From positions 1-33,050 of the forward strand of contig JAEUJM010000035.1 of the NCBI GenBank assembly GCA_016794585.1: 33,050 bases of DNA. The letters run 5' to 3'. The stretch is from Acidimicrobiales bacterium (lineage in GTDB: Bacteria > Actinomycetota > Acidimicrobiia > Acidimicrobiales > DATDAH01). How positions within the stretch are numbered: position 1 is the first letter of the stretch; the number at the start of each line of letters is the position of its first letter. The position numbers and the translations under genes are program-made. Positions 24,412 to 32,594 of this stretch are shown here, piece after piece. The notes below the pieces were generated by a model that saw only the letters and a list, made by a program, of their open reading frames with translations, was not told the DNA's origin and ran no database searches.

Positions 24412-25377
24412 GTGTTCCGCTCGTACGTCGACCAGACCCTGGGCTACTTCGACCGCCCCCGCATCGGGCTGCCCGACGGCCCCATCGACGACCCCGCCGC
24501 CTGGCGGTCGTCCGACCTCACCGAGTCCGACTGGTCGCGGCCGCTCTCCCCCGCCGAGGCGGAGGAGTTCTCGATCTTGGGGCGGGGGCTCGTGACACGG
24601 GGCGCCGAACTCGGGGCCCTGACCCGCGACGACATCGAGGCACCCGCCCTCATCGCGCTCGCCGACCGCTGCCGGCTCGAGCTCGACGCCGGGCTCGGCG
24701 TGGTGCTGCTGCGGGGCGCGCCGGTCGCCGAGATGGGGGTGGACGCATGCGAGGCCGCGTTCTGGGCACTCGGCCTGCTGTTGGGATGGCCTGGGGCCCA
24801 GAACGGCGCGGGAGACCTGCTCGGCCACGTGACCGACTACCACGATCCGGCGGGCACTCCCCTGGCTCGCGAGTACCGATCGACCGTCGACATCGACTTC
24901 CACTGCGACGCCGCCGACGTCGTCGGACTGCTCTGCCTCTCCACCTCCTCCGAGGGTGGCGAGTCCCGCATCGTCTCCTCGGTGGCGGTGTTCAACGAGC
25001 TCCTCGCGACCGAGCCCGACCTGGCTGCACGCCTCTGCGAGGAAGCCGAGCTGGACACCCGCAGCGACGGCGAAGGCTTCCCGCACGTGCCGGTCGTGCC
25101 CGTGTGCTTCGACGGCGAGCGGGTGCGCACCTTCATGCACCTGCCCTACTTCCGCTCGGCCGCCCGCCACCCCGACGTCGTGGTGGACGACCGCCTGGCG
25201 GCGGCCCTCGACGCGTGGGAGGCCATCGCCGACCGCCCCGAGTGGCACCTCGACATGGCCCTTGCGCCCGGCGACCTCCAGCTGTGCTCGAACCACACCA
25301 TCGCCCACGCCCGTCGCGGCTACGTCGACGACCCCGCGTCCCCCCGCCACCTCCTCCGCCTCTGGGTCACCCTCTGA
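24412..25377 (+). CDS. TauD/TfdA-like Fe(II)/2-oxoglutarate dioxygenase
   Basis: A 321-residue product. It starts at GTG 24412, with GAGGAGG 4 bases before. The facial triad is recognisable: H164-x-D166 in DIDFHCDAADV and the distal His H299 in HTIAHARRGYVDD, with later Arg residues that may bind 2-oxoglutarate. LGVVLLRGAPV and FNELLATEPDLAARLCEEAELD are typical of the TauD fold. These enzymes use 2-oxoglutarate and O2 to hydroxylate sulfonates, carnitine-like compounds or amino acids; the substrate is not predictable. The thioredoxin-fold gene follows 21 bases later on the same strand, so they probably form an operon. The Rieske gene is divergent. Confidence 0.85.
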   Translation: MFRSYVDQTLGYFDRPRIGLPDGPIDDPAAWRSSDLTESDWSRPLSPAEAEEFSILGRGLVTRGAELGALTRDDIEAPALIALADRCRLELDAGLGVVLLRGAPVAEMGVDACEAAFWALGLLLGWPGAQNGAGDLLGHVTDYHDPAGTPLAREYRSTVDIDFHCDAADVVGLLCLSTSSEGGESRIVSSVAVFNELLATEPDLAARLCEEAELDTRSDGEGFPHVPVVPVCFDGERVRTFMHLPYFRSAARHPDVVVDDRLAAALDAWEAIADRPEWHLDMALAPGDLQLCSNHTIAHARRGYVDDPASPRHLLRLWVTL

Positions 25378-25398
25378 CCCTCTCGGTAGCCTCGGGGC

Positions 25399-25971
25399 AT
25401 GGCCGTCGCCTCGGAGATGTTGCCCCTCGGAACCGTCGCCCCGGACTTCGCCTTGCCCGACCCCGCCGGCGTGGTGCACACGCTCGACGGGATCGCCGGC
25501 GGCGCGCCGGGAGTGCTGGTGGCGTTCCTGTGCAACCACTGCCCCTACGTGAAGCACGTGGCCCCGAAGCTGGCCCAGCTGGCCACCGGGTGGCAGGAGC
25601 GGGGCCTCGCGGTGGTGGCCGTCTCCAGCAACGACGTCGAGAACTACCCCGAGGACGCCCCCGAGCACATGGCCACCGAGATCGTCGAGCGGGGCTACAC
25701 CTTCCCCTACCTCTACGACGAGTCCCAGGCCGTGGCCCGGGCGTACCACGCCGCCTGCACACCGGACTTCTTCCTCTTCGACGGAGAGCGGCGCCTGGTC
25801 TACCGGGGACAGTTCGACGACAGCCGCCCGAAGAACGACCTACCGGTCACGGGCGCCGACCTCGACGCCGCGGTCGACGCCCTCCTGTCCGGCCGCCCGC
25901 TCGACGGCCTCGACCAGTGGCCCAGCCTCGGCTGCGGCATCAAGTGGAAGCCAGGCACCGAGCCCACCTGA
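25399..25971 (+). CDS. Thioredoxin-fold redoxin (AhpC/TSA-like)
   Basis: A 190-residue product. GTVAPDFALPDPAGVVHTLDG is the redoxin-type start, then C45-NH-C48 in FLCNHCPYVKHVAPKLAQL is the CxxC redox centre. VVAVSSNDVENYPEDAPEHMATEI and FDDSRPKNDLPVTGADL are family segments. A third cysteine is in SLGCGIKWK near the C-terminus, where it might resolve a disulfide. No signal peptide is visible, so it acts in the cytoplasm, probably as a disulfide or peroxide reductase. It follows the 2OG oxygenase by 21 bases. Confidence 0.88.
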   Translation: MAVASEMLPLGTVAPDFALPDPAGVVHTLDGIAGGAPGVLVAFLCNHCPYVKHVAPKLAQLATGWQERGLAVVAVSSNDVENYPEDAPEHMATEIVERGYTFPYLYDESQAVARAYHAACTPDFFLFDGERRLVYRGQFDDSRPKNDLPVTGADLDAAVDALLSGRPLDGLDQWPSLGCGIKWKPGTEPT

Positions 25972-26005
25972 CCCCGCACCCGCCCACTTCGCCCGTTCTG
26001 GACGC

Positions 26006-26815
26006 TCAGGCGGGCAGTGTGGCGACGAATGAGACCACCCGCTCGGGCCAGGAGAGCACGGCCCGGAGGTCGTCTGCCACCACCAGCTCGGACCGGGGCA
26101 GCAGCTGGTCGAGGCGCTCGGCGGTCGCCACCGGGTGGGACGGGTCCCCGGTCCAGGCGAGGATCAGCGCCGGCACGTCGACGGCCGCCACCGCATCCTC
26201 CGGCGGGAGGTCCGACGCCGCCGCGCCCCGCAGGATCGATGGCAGGGTGGCCTCGTCGAGGGCGAGCGCCCGACGGCGGGCGGTGTCGCCCCAATCGAGG
26301 CCGAGGTTGGCAAAGAGCATCGGGGGCGGCGCCTGGGCCGACACCTCGGCGAAGGCGGCGAGGCCCTCCTGCTCGATCAGGTCGGCGCCGGCCTCGTACA
26401 GCGCACGCTGCTCGGGCCGGCCGGCCCACGCCGTGGGCGGGATGACCAGGACGAGCGCCTCCACCCGCTCCGGCGCCAGCACGGCGGCGTGGAGCGCGGT
26501 GGCGCAGCCCATCGAGGCGCCGGCCGCGACGTAGGTGTCGATGCCGAGCGCGTCGGCCAGGGCGAGCTGGTCGCGGGCGAGCTCGTCCCAGCGGTAGGCG
26601 GTCGGGTCGGCCGGTCCCGGCGAGGCGCCGTGGCCGCGCGCGTCGTAGCGGACCCGGCGTACGTCGTCCACGGGGAACGGCCAGGTGCCGAGCAGCCCGG
26701 CGGCGTCCTCCTCGGCCCGGGTGGCGGTGAGCCCGTGCCCCCAGAGGAAGCCCCGGCCGGCCCCGACCTCCTCGTAGCCGAGCGACCCGCCCCGCACGTC
26801 GAGCGTGGGGCTCAC
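26006..26815 (-). CDS. Alpha/beta-hydrolase fold protein lacking the usual catalytic His
   Basis: A 269-residue alpha/beta-hydrolase. The oxyanion motif is LWGHGLTA, RYDARGHGAS is the usual strand-turn, and the nucleophile elbow is G-A-S101-M-G. The acid is probably D224 in AWTGDPSHPV. In most relatives a catalytic His follows about 20-30 residues later; here the region reads VVADDLRAVLSWPERVVSF and no His occurs after H227. H227 might serve, or the protein may not be a classical hydrolase. The start used is GTG 26815, 4 bases after the MBL stop, so the gene is likely in the mscR-MBL operon. A hydrolase here could handle a released acyl or formyl product, but this is a guess. Confidence 0.82.
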   Translation of the reverse strand: MSPTLDVRGGSLGYEEVGAGRGFLWGHGLTATRAEEDAAGLLGTWPFPVDDVRRVRYDARGHGASPGPADPTAYRWDELARDQLALADALGIDTYVAAGASMGCATALHAAVLAPERVEALVLVIPPTAWAGRPEQRALYEAGADLIEQEGLAAFAEVSAQAPPPMLFANLGLDWGDTARRRALALDEATLPSILRGAAASDLPPEDAVAAVDVPALILAWTGDPSHPVATAERLDQLLPRSELVVADDLRAVLSWPERVVSFVATLPA

Positions 26816-26819
26816 CGCC

Positions 26820-27449
26820 TCACCCGTGCTGTGCGATCCACTCGTCGAGGTGGGGCGACTCGTGGCCGATGGTGGTGTCGTCGCCGTGTCCGGTGTAGAC
26901 GACGGTGCTGGCCGGCAGGCGGAAGAGCTTGGTGCGGATGCTCTCGATGATGGTGTCGAAACTCGAGAACGACCGCCCGGTGGCGCCGGGACCGCCGTGG
27001 AAGAGGGTGTCACCCGAGAAGAGCAGTCCGCTCGCGGCGTCGTGCAGGCAGCACCCGCCCGGCGAGTGGCCCGGCGTGTGCAGCACCCACAGCGACTCCC
27101 CCGCCACCGTGATCTCCTGGCCGTCCGTCAGTTCACCGTCGGGGGCGCGATCCGGGTAGATCGCGTCCCACAGCATGCGGTCCTCGGGGTGCAGGAGGAT
27201 CGGCGCGTCCACGGCGTCGGCCAGCGCCACCGCGGCGTTGATGTGGTCGTTGTGGCCATGGGTGCACACGATGGCGACCACCTTGCGGCCCCCGACCGCA
27301 TCGACGATCGGCTGGTGCTCGTGGGCGGCGTCGACGATGAGCACCTCGTCTTCGTTGCCGGCCAGCCAGATGTTGTTGTCGACGTCGAAGTCCTCGCCGT
27401 CGATGGAGAACGTCCCGCTGGTGATCACCCGGTCGACGTGCAGGCTCAT
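26820..27449 (-). CDS. MBL-fold hydrolase, glyoxalase II-like
   Basis: A 209-residue metallo-beta-lactamase-fold hydrolase. The two-metal site is H64-x-H66-x-D68-H69 (THGHNDHIN), with the later ligands in HTPGHSPGG, FSGDTLF and YTGHGDDT. It resembles glyoxalase II-type thioester hydrolases. In M. tuberculosis a similar gene (Rv2260) lies beside mscR (Rv2259), as here, so hydrolysis of a mycothiol thioester such as S-formylmycothiol is a reasonable inference. It is 85 bases downstream of the mscR stop and 4 bases upstream of the alpha/beta hydrolase. Confidence 0.88.
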   Translation of the reverse strand: MSLHVDRVITSGTFSIDGEDFDVDNNIWLAGNEDEVLIVDAAHEHQPIVDAVGGRKVVAIVCTHGHNDHINAAVALADAVDAPILLHPEDRMLWDAIYPDRAPDGELTDGQEITVAGESLWVLHTPGHSPGGCCLHDAASGLLFSGDTLFHGGPGATGRSFSSFDTIIESIRTKLFRLPASTVVYTGHGDDTTIGHESPHLDEWIAQHG

Positions 27450-27518
27450 GCTCCCCGCTCCAGTTCGCTTCGCTCATCGTTCGTTCGGCCACGGAGGCGG
27501 CGGGCCGCTCGGGCCACG

Positions 27519-27533
27519 CCCTCCTTCGTCGGG
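27519..27533 (+). repeat. Left copy of a 15-bp inverted repeat around mscR
   Basis: CCCTCCTTCGTCGGG, directly after the mscR stop on its downstream side. The exact reverse complement is at 28707-28721. The 60 bases beside it are compositionally repetitive. Function is unknown. Confidence 0.6.
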
Positions 27534-27534
27534 C

Positions 27535-28617
27535 TCACAGGACCACCACCGAGCGCAGCACCTCGCCGCGCTCCATCTTGTGGAAGGCCTCCTCGACGGC
27601 GTCGAGCGAGATCGTCTCGCTCACGAACTTGCCCAGGTCGATGCGCCCCTGGAGGTGGAAGTCGATGAGCATCGGAAAGTCGCGCGAGGGCAGGCAGTCG
27701 CCGTACCAGCTCGACTTCAGGGCGCCGCCGCGACCGAAGATCTCGATCATCGGTAGCTCGAAGGTCATCTCGGGATTGGGCACGCCCACCAACACGACGC
27801 GTCCGGCGAGGTCCCGGGCGTAGAAGGCCTGCTCGAGCGACTCGGGACGGCCCACCGCCTCGATGGCGACGTCGACGCCGAACCCGTCGGTGAGTGCCTT
27901 CACGGCCTCGACCGCGTCCTCCTTCGAGGCGTTCACGGTATGGGTGGCGCCGAACCCCTTGGCCCACTCCAGCTTGCGGTCGTCGAGGTCGACGGCGATG
28001 ACCTTGCTCGCGCCCGCGAGGGCGGCGCCGTTGATCGCCGCGTTGCCCACGCCGCCGCAGCCCCACACGGCCACGGTCTCGCCGCGACGGACGTCGCCGG
28101 TGTTGATGGCGGCCCCGAAGCCCGCCATGACCCCGCAGCCGATCAGGCCGGCGGCCTCGGGTGCCGCCGCAGGATCGACCTTCACGGCCTGGCCGGCGTG
28201 CACGAGGGTCTTCTCGGCGAAGGCCCCGATGCCCAGCGCCGGGCTGAGCTCGACCCCGTCGAGCGTCATCTTCTGGGTGGCGTTGCCGCTGTCGAAGCAG
28301 TACCAGGGCTTGCCCTTGGCGCAGGATCGGCAGGTCCCGCACGGCGCCCGCCAGGCGAGGACGACGTAGTCCCCGGGAGCGACGTTGGTGACCCCGTCAC
28401 CGACAGACTCGACGACACCCGCGGCCTCGTGGCCGAGAAGGAACGGGAACTCGTCGTTGATGGACCCCTCCCGATAGTGCAGGTCCGTGTGACACACGCC
28501 GCACGCCTGCACGGCGACGACGGCCTCACCCGGTCCCGGGTCGGGCACCACGATGCGCTCGACGGAGACGGGCTCGCCCTTGGCCTTGGCGACGACCGCG
28601 TTCACTTCCTGGGGCAC
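27535..28617 (-). CDS. mscR: S-(hydroxymethyl)mycothiol dehydrogenase (zinc alcohol dehydrogenase family)
   Basis: A 360-residue medium-chain zinc dehydrogenase. It oxidises the mycothiol adduct of formaldehyde to S-formylmycothiol with NAD, and some act as nitrosomycothiol reductases. Catalytic zinc ligands are C42 ([14 protein letters not shown]) and H63-E64 (LGHEAAG). Structural zinc cysteines are C93, C96, C99 and C107 ([16 protein letters not shown]). The NAD fold has [10 protein letters not shown]. The N-terminus ([19 protein letters not shown]) and [15 protein letters not shown] are typical of the mycothiol-dependent type. The 4-gene neighbourhood with an MBL hydrolase matches M. tuberculosis. 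A mycothiol-using organism fits Actinomycetota. Confidence 0.9.
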   Translation of the reverse strand: MPQEVNAVVAKAKGEPVSVERIVVPDPGPGEAVVAVQACGVCHTDLHYREGSINDEFPFLLGHEAAGVVESVGDGVTNVAPGDYVVLAWRAPCGTCRSCAKGKPWYCFDSGNATQKMTLDGVELSPALGIGAFAEKTLVHAGQAVKVDPAAAPEAAGLIGCGVMAGFGAAINTGDVRRGETVAVWGCGGVGNAAINGAALAGASKVIAVDLDDRKLEWAKGFGATHTVNASKEDAVEAVKALTDGFGVDVAIEAVGRPESLEQAFYARDLAGRVVLVGVPNPEMTFELPMIEIFGRGGALKSSWYGDCLPSRDFPMLIDFHLQGRIDLGKFVSETISLDAVEEAFHKMERGEVLRSVVVL

Positions 28618-28706
28618 TTCGGACCTCCTCGACAGACGACCTCGCCGAGGTTACGTGCCGCAGCGGAGCCGAGCCGCACCACCGACGAACCGGGTGCCGG
28701 AGGGGC

Positions 28707-28721
28707 CCCGACGAAGGAGGG
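28707..28721 (-). repeat. Right copy of the 15-bp inverted repeat around mscR
   Basis: CCCGACGAAGGAGGG on the plus strand, the exact reverse complement of 27519-27533, in the 118-base gap between mscR and the enoyl-CoA hydratase gene. It may be a small dispersed repeat family. Confidence 0.6.
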
Positions 28722-28735
28722 ACAGGGCGAGGGGC

Positions 28736-29635
28736 TCACTCGTAGGCGGGCTCGCTCCACCAGGGGTAGAACTCGGGCAGGTCGGCGCTGACCCGACCCG
28801 GGAACCGGGGCGGACGCTTCTCGAGGAACGACGTGACCCCCTCGGCGGCGTCCGCGGTGCGACCCATCGCGTTGATGGCCCGGGAGTCGATCTTGTGGGC
28901 CTCCATGGGGTGCTCGGCGCCGAGCATGCGCCACATCATCTGGCGGGTGAGGGCCACCGACAGGGCGGACGTGTTCTCGGCGATCTCGAGGGCCAAGGCC
29001 CGGGCCGCAGGAACGACCTCCTCCACGGGGTGCAGACTGCGCACCAGGCGGCCCTCGAGCGCCTCGGCCGCCGGGAAGACCCGGCCCGAGTAGCACCACT
29101 CCAGGGCCTGGCTGATGCCCACCAGGCGAGGCAGGAACCAGCTCGACGCCGCCTCCGGCACGATCCCGCGACGGGCGAAGACGAAACCCATCTTCGCGTC
29201 GTCGGCCGCGAGGCGGACGTCCATGGCCAGCGTCATGGTGATGCCGATGCCGACGGCCGGGCCGTTGATGGCGGCGATCACCGGCTTGGTGCACTGGAAG
29301 ATGCGCAGGGTCAGGCGACCGCCCTCGTCCCGGTGGGCGGCCACGTCCCGGGGCGCCTTGGGCCCGCCGGACGCACCCGCGGCATGGGCGGCGTCGTCGA
29401 AGGTCTTGGCCCCCATCGAGAGATCGGCACCGGCGCAGAAGGCGCGACCTCGTCCCGTCACGATCACCGCCCGCACGTCGTCGTCGGCGTCGGCCCGGTC
29501 GAACGCATCGAGCAGCTCGCGGAACATCGTCGGTGTGAACGCGTTCATCTTGTCGGGCCGGTCCAACGTGATGGTCAGGACCGGGCCCTCGACCTCGTAG
29601 TCGATCTGCTCGTAGGGGCGCGCTTCGTCGGCCAT
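28736..29635 (-). CDS. Enoyl-CoA hydratase/isomerase family protein
   Basis: A 299-residue crotonase-fold protein, probably hydrating or isomerising an enoyl-CoA in fatty-acid or amino-acid breakdown. The first strand is [20 protein letters not shown]; the oxyanion-hole segment is [11 protein letters not shown]; and [56 protein letters not shown] contains the second oxyanion Gly and a probable catalytic Glu in PEAASS. An insert at about 75-105 ([21 protein letters not shown]) is longer than in short family members. The C-terminal [14 protein letters not shown] is helical in this family. Substrate length cannot be told. It is followed 40 bases later by ftsX, in the same direction, but probably as a separate transcript. 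Confidence 0.92.
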   Translation of the reverse strand: MADEARPYEQIDYEVEGPVLTITLDRPDKMNAFTPTMFRELLDAFDRADADDDVRAVIVTGRGRAFCAGADLSMGAKTFDDAAHAAGASGGPKAPRDVAAHRDEGGRLTLRIFQCTKPVIAAINGPAVGIGITMTLAMDVRLAADDAKMGFVFARRGIVPEAASSWFLPRLVGISQALEWCYSGRVFPAAEALEGRLVRSLHPVEEVVPAARALALEIAENTSALSVALTRQMMWRMLGAEHPMEAHKIDSRAINAMGRTADAAEGVTSFLEKRPPRFPGRVSADLPEFYPWWSEPAYE

Positions 29636-29675
29636 GGCACCTTCCTACAGGACGCGCCGTGGGCGGCGGGGCGAA

Positions 29676-30572
29676 TCAGACGTCGAGGAAGCGGGTGACG
29701 GCCACGAACGAGCCGATCACGCCCACGAGGCACCCCACCACGAGCAGCAGGATGGCGACCCCGACCTGCTCGCTCGAATGCACCGCGAACCCCTGGAAGA
29801 GGTTGATGGTCTCGGTGTCGGTGAGCTTCGACTCGATGAAGTTGATGATGAGGACGACCGCAGGGATGGCGAACAACGCGCCCACCAACCCTTGCACCAG
29901 GCCCTCGATCATGAACGGGATGCGGATGAACCAGTTGGTCGCGCCGACGAGCTTCATGACCTCGATCTCGCGCCGTCGGGCGAACATGGCCATCCGGATG
30001 GCGTTGAGGATGAGCAGGACGGCCGCTCCGAGCAGGACGAGGGCGCCGGAGAACAGACCGAGGCTGAGCAGGCGCGAGAAGTCCTGGAGCGTGCGGATGG
30101 CCTCCGCGGCGAAGACGACCTGTTTCACCCCTGGTTTCGACTCGAACTCCGATCCGAGGGCGCGGATGACGTCGACGTCCTTGTCCGTAGGCTCGACGCG
30201 GTAGGACGGCGGCAGGATCTCGGGGGTGACGCTCTGGACCATCTCGGGAGAGTCGGCGAAGAGCTCGGTGAACTCTTCGTACGCCTCCTGCTGGTCGATG
30301 AAGTCGACCGAGTCCACCTGGGGGCTCTCATCGAGTGCCTCCTGGACGGCCGCGAGCTGGTCCTCGGTGGCCGTGGGCTGCATGAAGATGATGAACTCCA
30401 CGCCGCCCTGCCACCGCTGGGTGGCGTTCTGCACGCCCTGTCGGGTGAGGAAGGCCACCCCAACCAGAGCGAGCGAAACGAACACGGTGATGATGGACGC
30501 GAGCGTGAGGGTGATGTTGCGGCGGAGGTTGGACCCCACCTCACGAGCGACGTAGTCGACCTTGATAGCCAT
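29676..30572 (-). CDS. ftsX: Cell-division membrane protein FtsX
   Basis: The 298-residue integral membrane half of the FtsEX ABC complex, which links ATP hydrolysis to activation of peptidoglycan hydrolases during division. It has a first transmembrane helix near residues 22-43 ([20 protein letters not shown]), a large extracytoplasmic loop (about 45-170, with [19 protein letters not shown]), and three more helices (about 177-200, 220-245 and 270-293). The motif [22 protein letters not shown] between helices 2 and 3 is characteristic of FtsX. The gene is 9 bases downstream of ftsE. Confidence 0.95.
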   Translation of the reverse strand: MAIKVDYVAREVGSNLRRNITLTLASIITVFVSLALVGVAFLTRQGVQNATQRWQGGVEFIIFMQPTATEDQLAAVQEALDESPQVDSVDFIDQQEAYEEFTELFADSPEMVQSVTPEILPPSYRVEPTDKDVDVIRALGSEFESKPGVKQVVFAAEAIRTLQDFSRLLSLGLFSGALVLLGAAVLLILNAIRMAMFARRREIEVMKLVGATNWFIRIPFMIEGLVQGLVGALFAIPAVVLIINFIESKLTDTETINLFQGFAVHSSEQVGVAILLLVVGCLVGVIGSFVAVTRFLDV

Positions 30573-30581
30573 CGTCTCGCC

Positions 30582-31259
30582 TCAGGAGTAGACGCCGCGC
30601 GCCTGGTCGCGGACGATGTTGCCGTGGTCGAGTTCGATCACCCGGCGCCGCATCGTGTCGACGATGCCGGCGTCGTGGGTGCACATGACCACGGTGGTGC
30701 CCGTGCGGTTGATGCGATCGAGCAGGCGCATGATGCCGACCGACGTGGACGGGTCGAGGTTGCCGGTGGGCTCGTCGGCCAGCAGGATCAGCGGCCGGTT
30801 GACGAAGGCCCGGGCGATGGACACCCGCTGCTGCTCGCCGCCGGAGAGCTCGTTGGGCATGTTCTTGGCCTTGTGGGCCAGGCCCACCAGCTCGAGGATG
30901 GCCGGCACCTGGGTCTTGACGACGTGCTTGGGCCGCCCGATCACCTCGAGGGCGAAGGCCACGTTCTCGGCGACCGTCTTGTTGGGCAGCAGCTTGAAGT
31001 CCTGGAAGACGCACCCGATGTTGCGGCGCAGGTACGGCACCTTCCAGTGGCTGAGCTTCCCGATGTCCTTGCCGGCCACGAAGATGCGGCCCCGATCGGG
31101 CTGCTCTTCGTGGTTGAGGAGGCGGATGAAGGTCGACTTGCCCGAGCCCGAGGGCCCGACCAGGAAGACGAATTCGCCCTTCTGGATGTCGGCGTTGGCG
31201 TCACGCAGGGCGACGACGTCGTTCTTGTAGACCTTGGTGACGTTCTCGAGCTTGATCAT
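30582..31259 (-). CDS. ftsE: Cell-division ATP-binding protein FtsE
   Basis: The 225-residue ATPase of FtsEX. It has [14 protein letters not shown], Walker [16 protein letters not shown], the Q-loop region, the signature [15 protein letters not shown], Walker [14 protein letters not shown], and the H-loop [10 protein letters not shown]. The start is ATG 31259; the stop is 9 bases from ftsX. prfB is upstream on the same strand, 57 bases away, giving the prfB-ftsE-ftsX order found in mycobacteria. There smpB follows ftsX; here smpB is about 18 kb off on the other strand. Confidence 0.97.
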   Translation of the reverse strand: MIKLENVTKVYKNDVVALRDANADIQKGEFVFLVGPSGSGKSTFIRLLNHEEQPDRGRIFVAGKDIGKLSHWKVPYLRRNIGCVFQDFKLLPNKTVAENVAFALEVIGRPKHVVKTQVPAILELVGLAHKAKNMPNELSGGEQQRVSIARAFVNRPLILLADEPTGNLDPSTSVGIMRLLDRINRTGTTVVMCTHDAGIVDTMRRRVIELDHGNIVRDQARGVYS

Positions 31260-31316
31260 GTGAGGTGGGGTGTCGGCGGAGCCGCCCGCGACGCAGGCGA
31301 GGGTACCAGTGCACCC

Positions 31317-32429
31317 CTACGAACTCGCGGCATCCGCGCGGCGCCACCGCAGGTAGGCCTCCATGAACGGGGTGAGGTCACCGTCGAAGACCCCTTCGAC
31401 GTTGCCGCTCTCGAAGTTGGTGCGGTGATCCTTGACCCGCTGCTCGGGGTGGACGAAGTAGGAGCGGATCTGGCTCCCCCACTCGACCTTCTGGGTCTCG
31501 CCGGCGATGGCGGCCAGCTCCGCGGCGCGCTCCTGGCGGGCGAGGTCGGCCAGCTTGGCGGCGAGGATGGACATGGCGCGGTCCTTGTTCTGGTGCTGGC
31601 TGCGCTCGTTCTGGCAGGACGTGACGATGCCGGTCGGCAGGTGGGTGATGCGCACCGCCGAGTCGGTCACGTTGACGTGCTGTCCGCCGGCGCCCGACGA
31701 GCGGTAGGTGTCGATGCGCAGGTCCTTCTCGTCGATCTCGACCGCGTCGGCCTCCTCCTCGACGAAGGGCACGACCATCACCGAGGCGAAGGCGGTGTGG
31801 CGGCGGGCCTGGCTGTCGAAGGGCGAGATGCGGATGATGCGGTGCACGCCCCGCTCGCTCTCGAGGAGGCCGTAGGCGTGGCGGCCCTTGACGATGAACG
31901 TGGCGGTCGTGATGCCGGCCTCCTGGCCGGCGGAGACCTCGTCCAGCTCGACTGAGAAACCCCGCTTCTCCGCCCAGCGCAGGTACATGCGCAGCAGCAT
32001 CTCGGCCCAGTCCTGCGAGTCGGTCCCGCCCGCTCCCGAGTGCACCTCGACCACGGCGTCGCCCTCGTCGTGGTCCCCGGTGAACAGCGCCCGGAGCTCG
32101 AGCTCGTCGAGCGTGGCCGACAGCGCGGCCACCCCGTCGTCGATCTCCGGCTCGAGCGAGTCGTCCCCCTCGTCCCGAGCCAGCTCGGCAAGCGTCTCCA
32201 CGTCCTCGAGGCTGCCGACCAGCCCGTCATAGCGCTCGAGGTCGTCGATCACCGAAGAGAGCTCCCCCGTGACCGCCTTCGCCCGCTCCGCGTCATCCCA
32301 CAAGTCGGGGCGCGAAGCCTCGGTCTCGAGCTGCGGGCGCCGGGCGCGCAACTCCTCGATCTTGAGATAGCCCCGCGCATTTTCCAACCGTGAGCGGAGA
32401 GCGGTTAAGTCCTCAGAAAAGTCCTTCAA
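31317..32429 (-). CDS. prfB: Peptide chain release factor 2
   Basis: RF2 ends translation at UAA and UGA. The codon-recognition tripeptide SPF is in [13 protein letters not shown], and the GGQ peptidyl-tRNA hydrolysis motif is in [18 protein letters not shown]. The coding frame extends left to GTG 32549, but the extra residues are low-complexity and unlike RF2, whereas [34 protein letters not shown] aligns with the normal N-terminus. I therefore use TTG 32429, giving 370 residues. No CUU-UGA +1 frameshift site as in E. coli is present. An 11-codon ORF from ATG 32461 ends in UGA, which overlaps this TTG (UUGA), so start choice may depend on that ORF. The downstream gene is ftsE. Confidence 0.93.
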   Translation of the reverse strand: MKDFSEDLTALRSRLENARGYLKIEELRARRPQLETEASRPDLWDDAERAKAVTGELSSVIDDLERYDGLVGSLEDVETLAELARDEGDDSLEPEIDDGVAALSATLDELELRALFTGDHDEGDAVVEVHSGAGGTDSQDWAEMLLRMYLRWAEKRGFSVELDEVSAGQEAGITTATFIVKGRHAYGLLESERGVHRIIRISPFDSQARRHTAFASVMVVPFVEEEADAVEIDEKDLRIDTYRSSGAGGQHVNVTDSAVRITHLPTGIVTSCQNERSQHQNKDRAMSILAAKLADLARQERAAELAAIAGETQKVEWGSQIRSYFVHPEQRVKDHRTNFESGNVEGVFDGDLTPFMEAYLRWRRADAASS

Positions 32430-32461
32430 ACCCTTGGCGTCCTGTCTGGGGTGTTTGGCAT
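32426..32461 (-). promoter_or_regulatory. Possible leader ORF of prfB ending in UGA
   Basis: ATG at 32461 reads [11 protein letters not shown] and stops at UGA (32428-32426), the codon that RF2 itself reads. The stop overlaps the likely UUG start of prfB in the -1 frame. Either reinitiation after UGA or a -1 slip would give RF2. No strong ribosome-binding site is seen before the ATG, so its translation is uncertain. Confidence 0.4.
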
Positions 32462-32594
32462 GAGCGCTAGCACTCGGGGGGTGACGGTGGGACGGCTTCG
32501 GGCCACGCGCAGCGAGGGACGAGCGAGCATGGCCCGAAACGGAACCCACCGGCAGGACCCGCCGAGTGCGGGAGGTGGAGGGGCAACCGGGGCC

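Noticed and set aside
32415..32445. RF2 programmed +1 frameshift at a UUC-UGA site with GAAGGA three bases upstream
   Set aside because: The spacing resembles the E. coli RF2 site, but the required frame has a TAG upstream and no start codon between it and UGA, so it cannot be entered.
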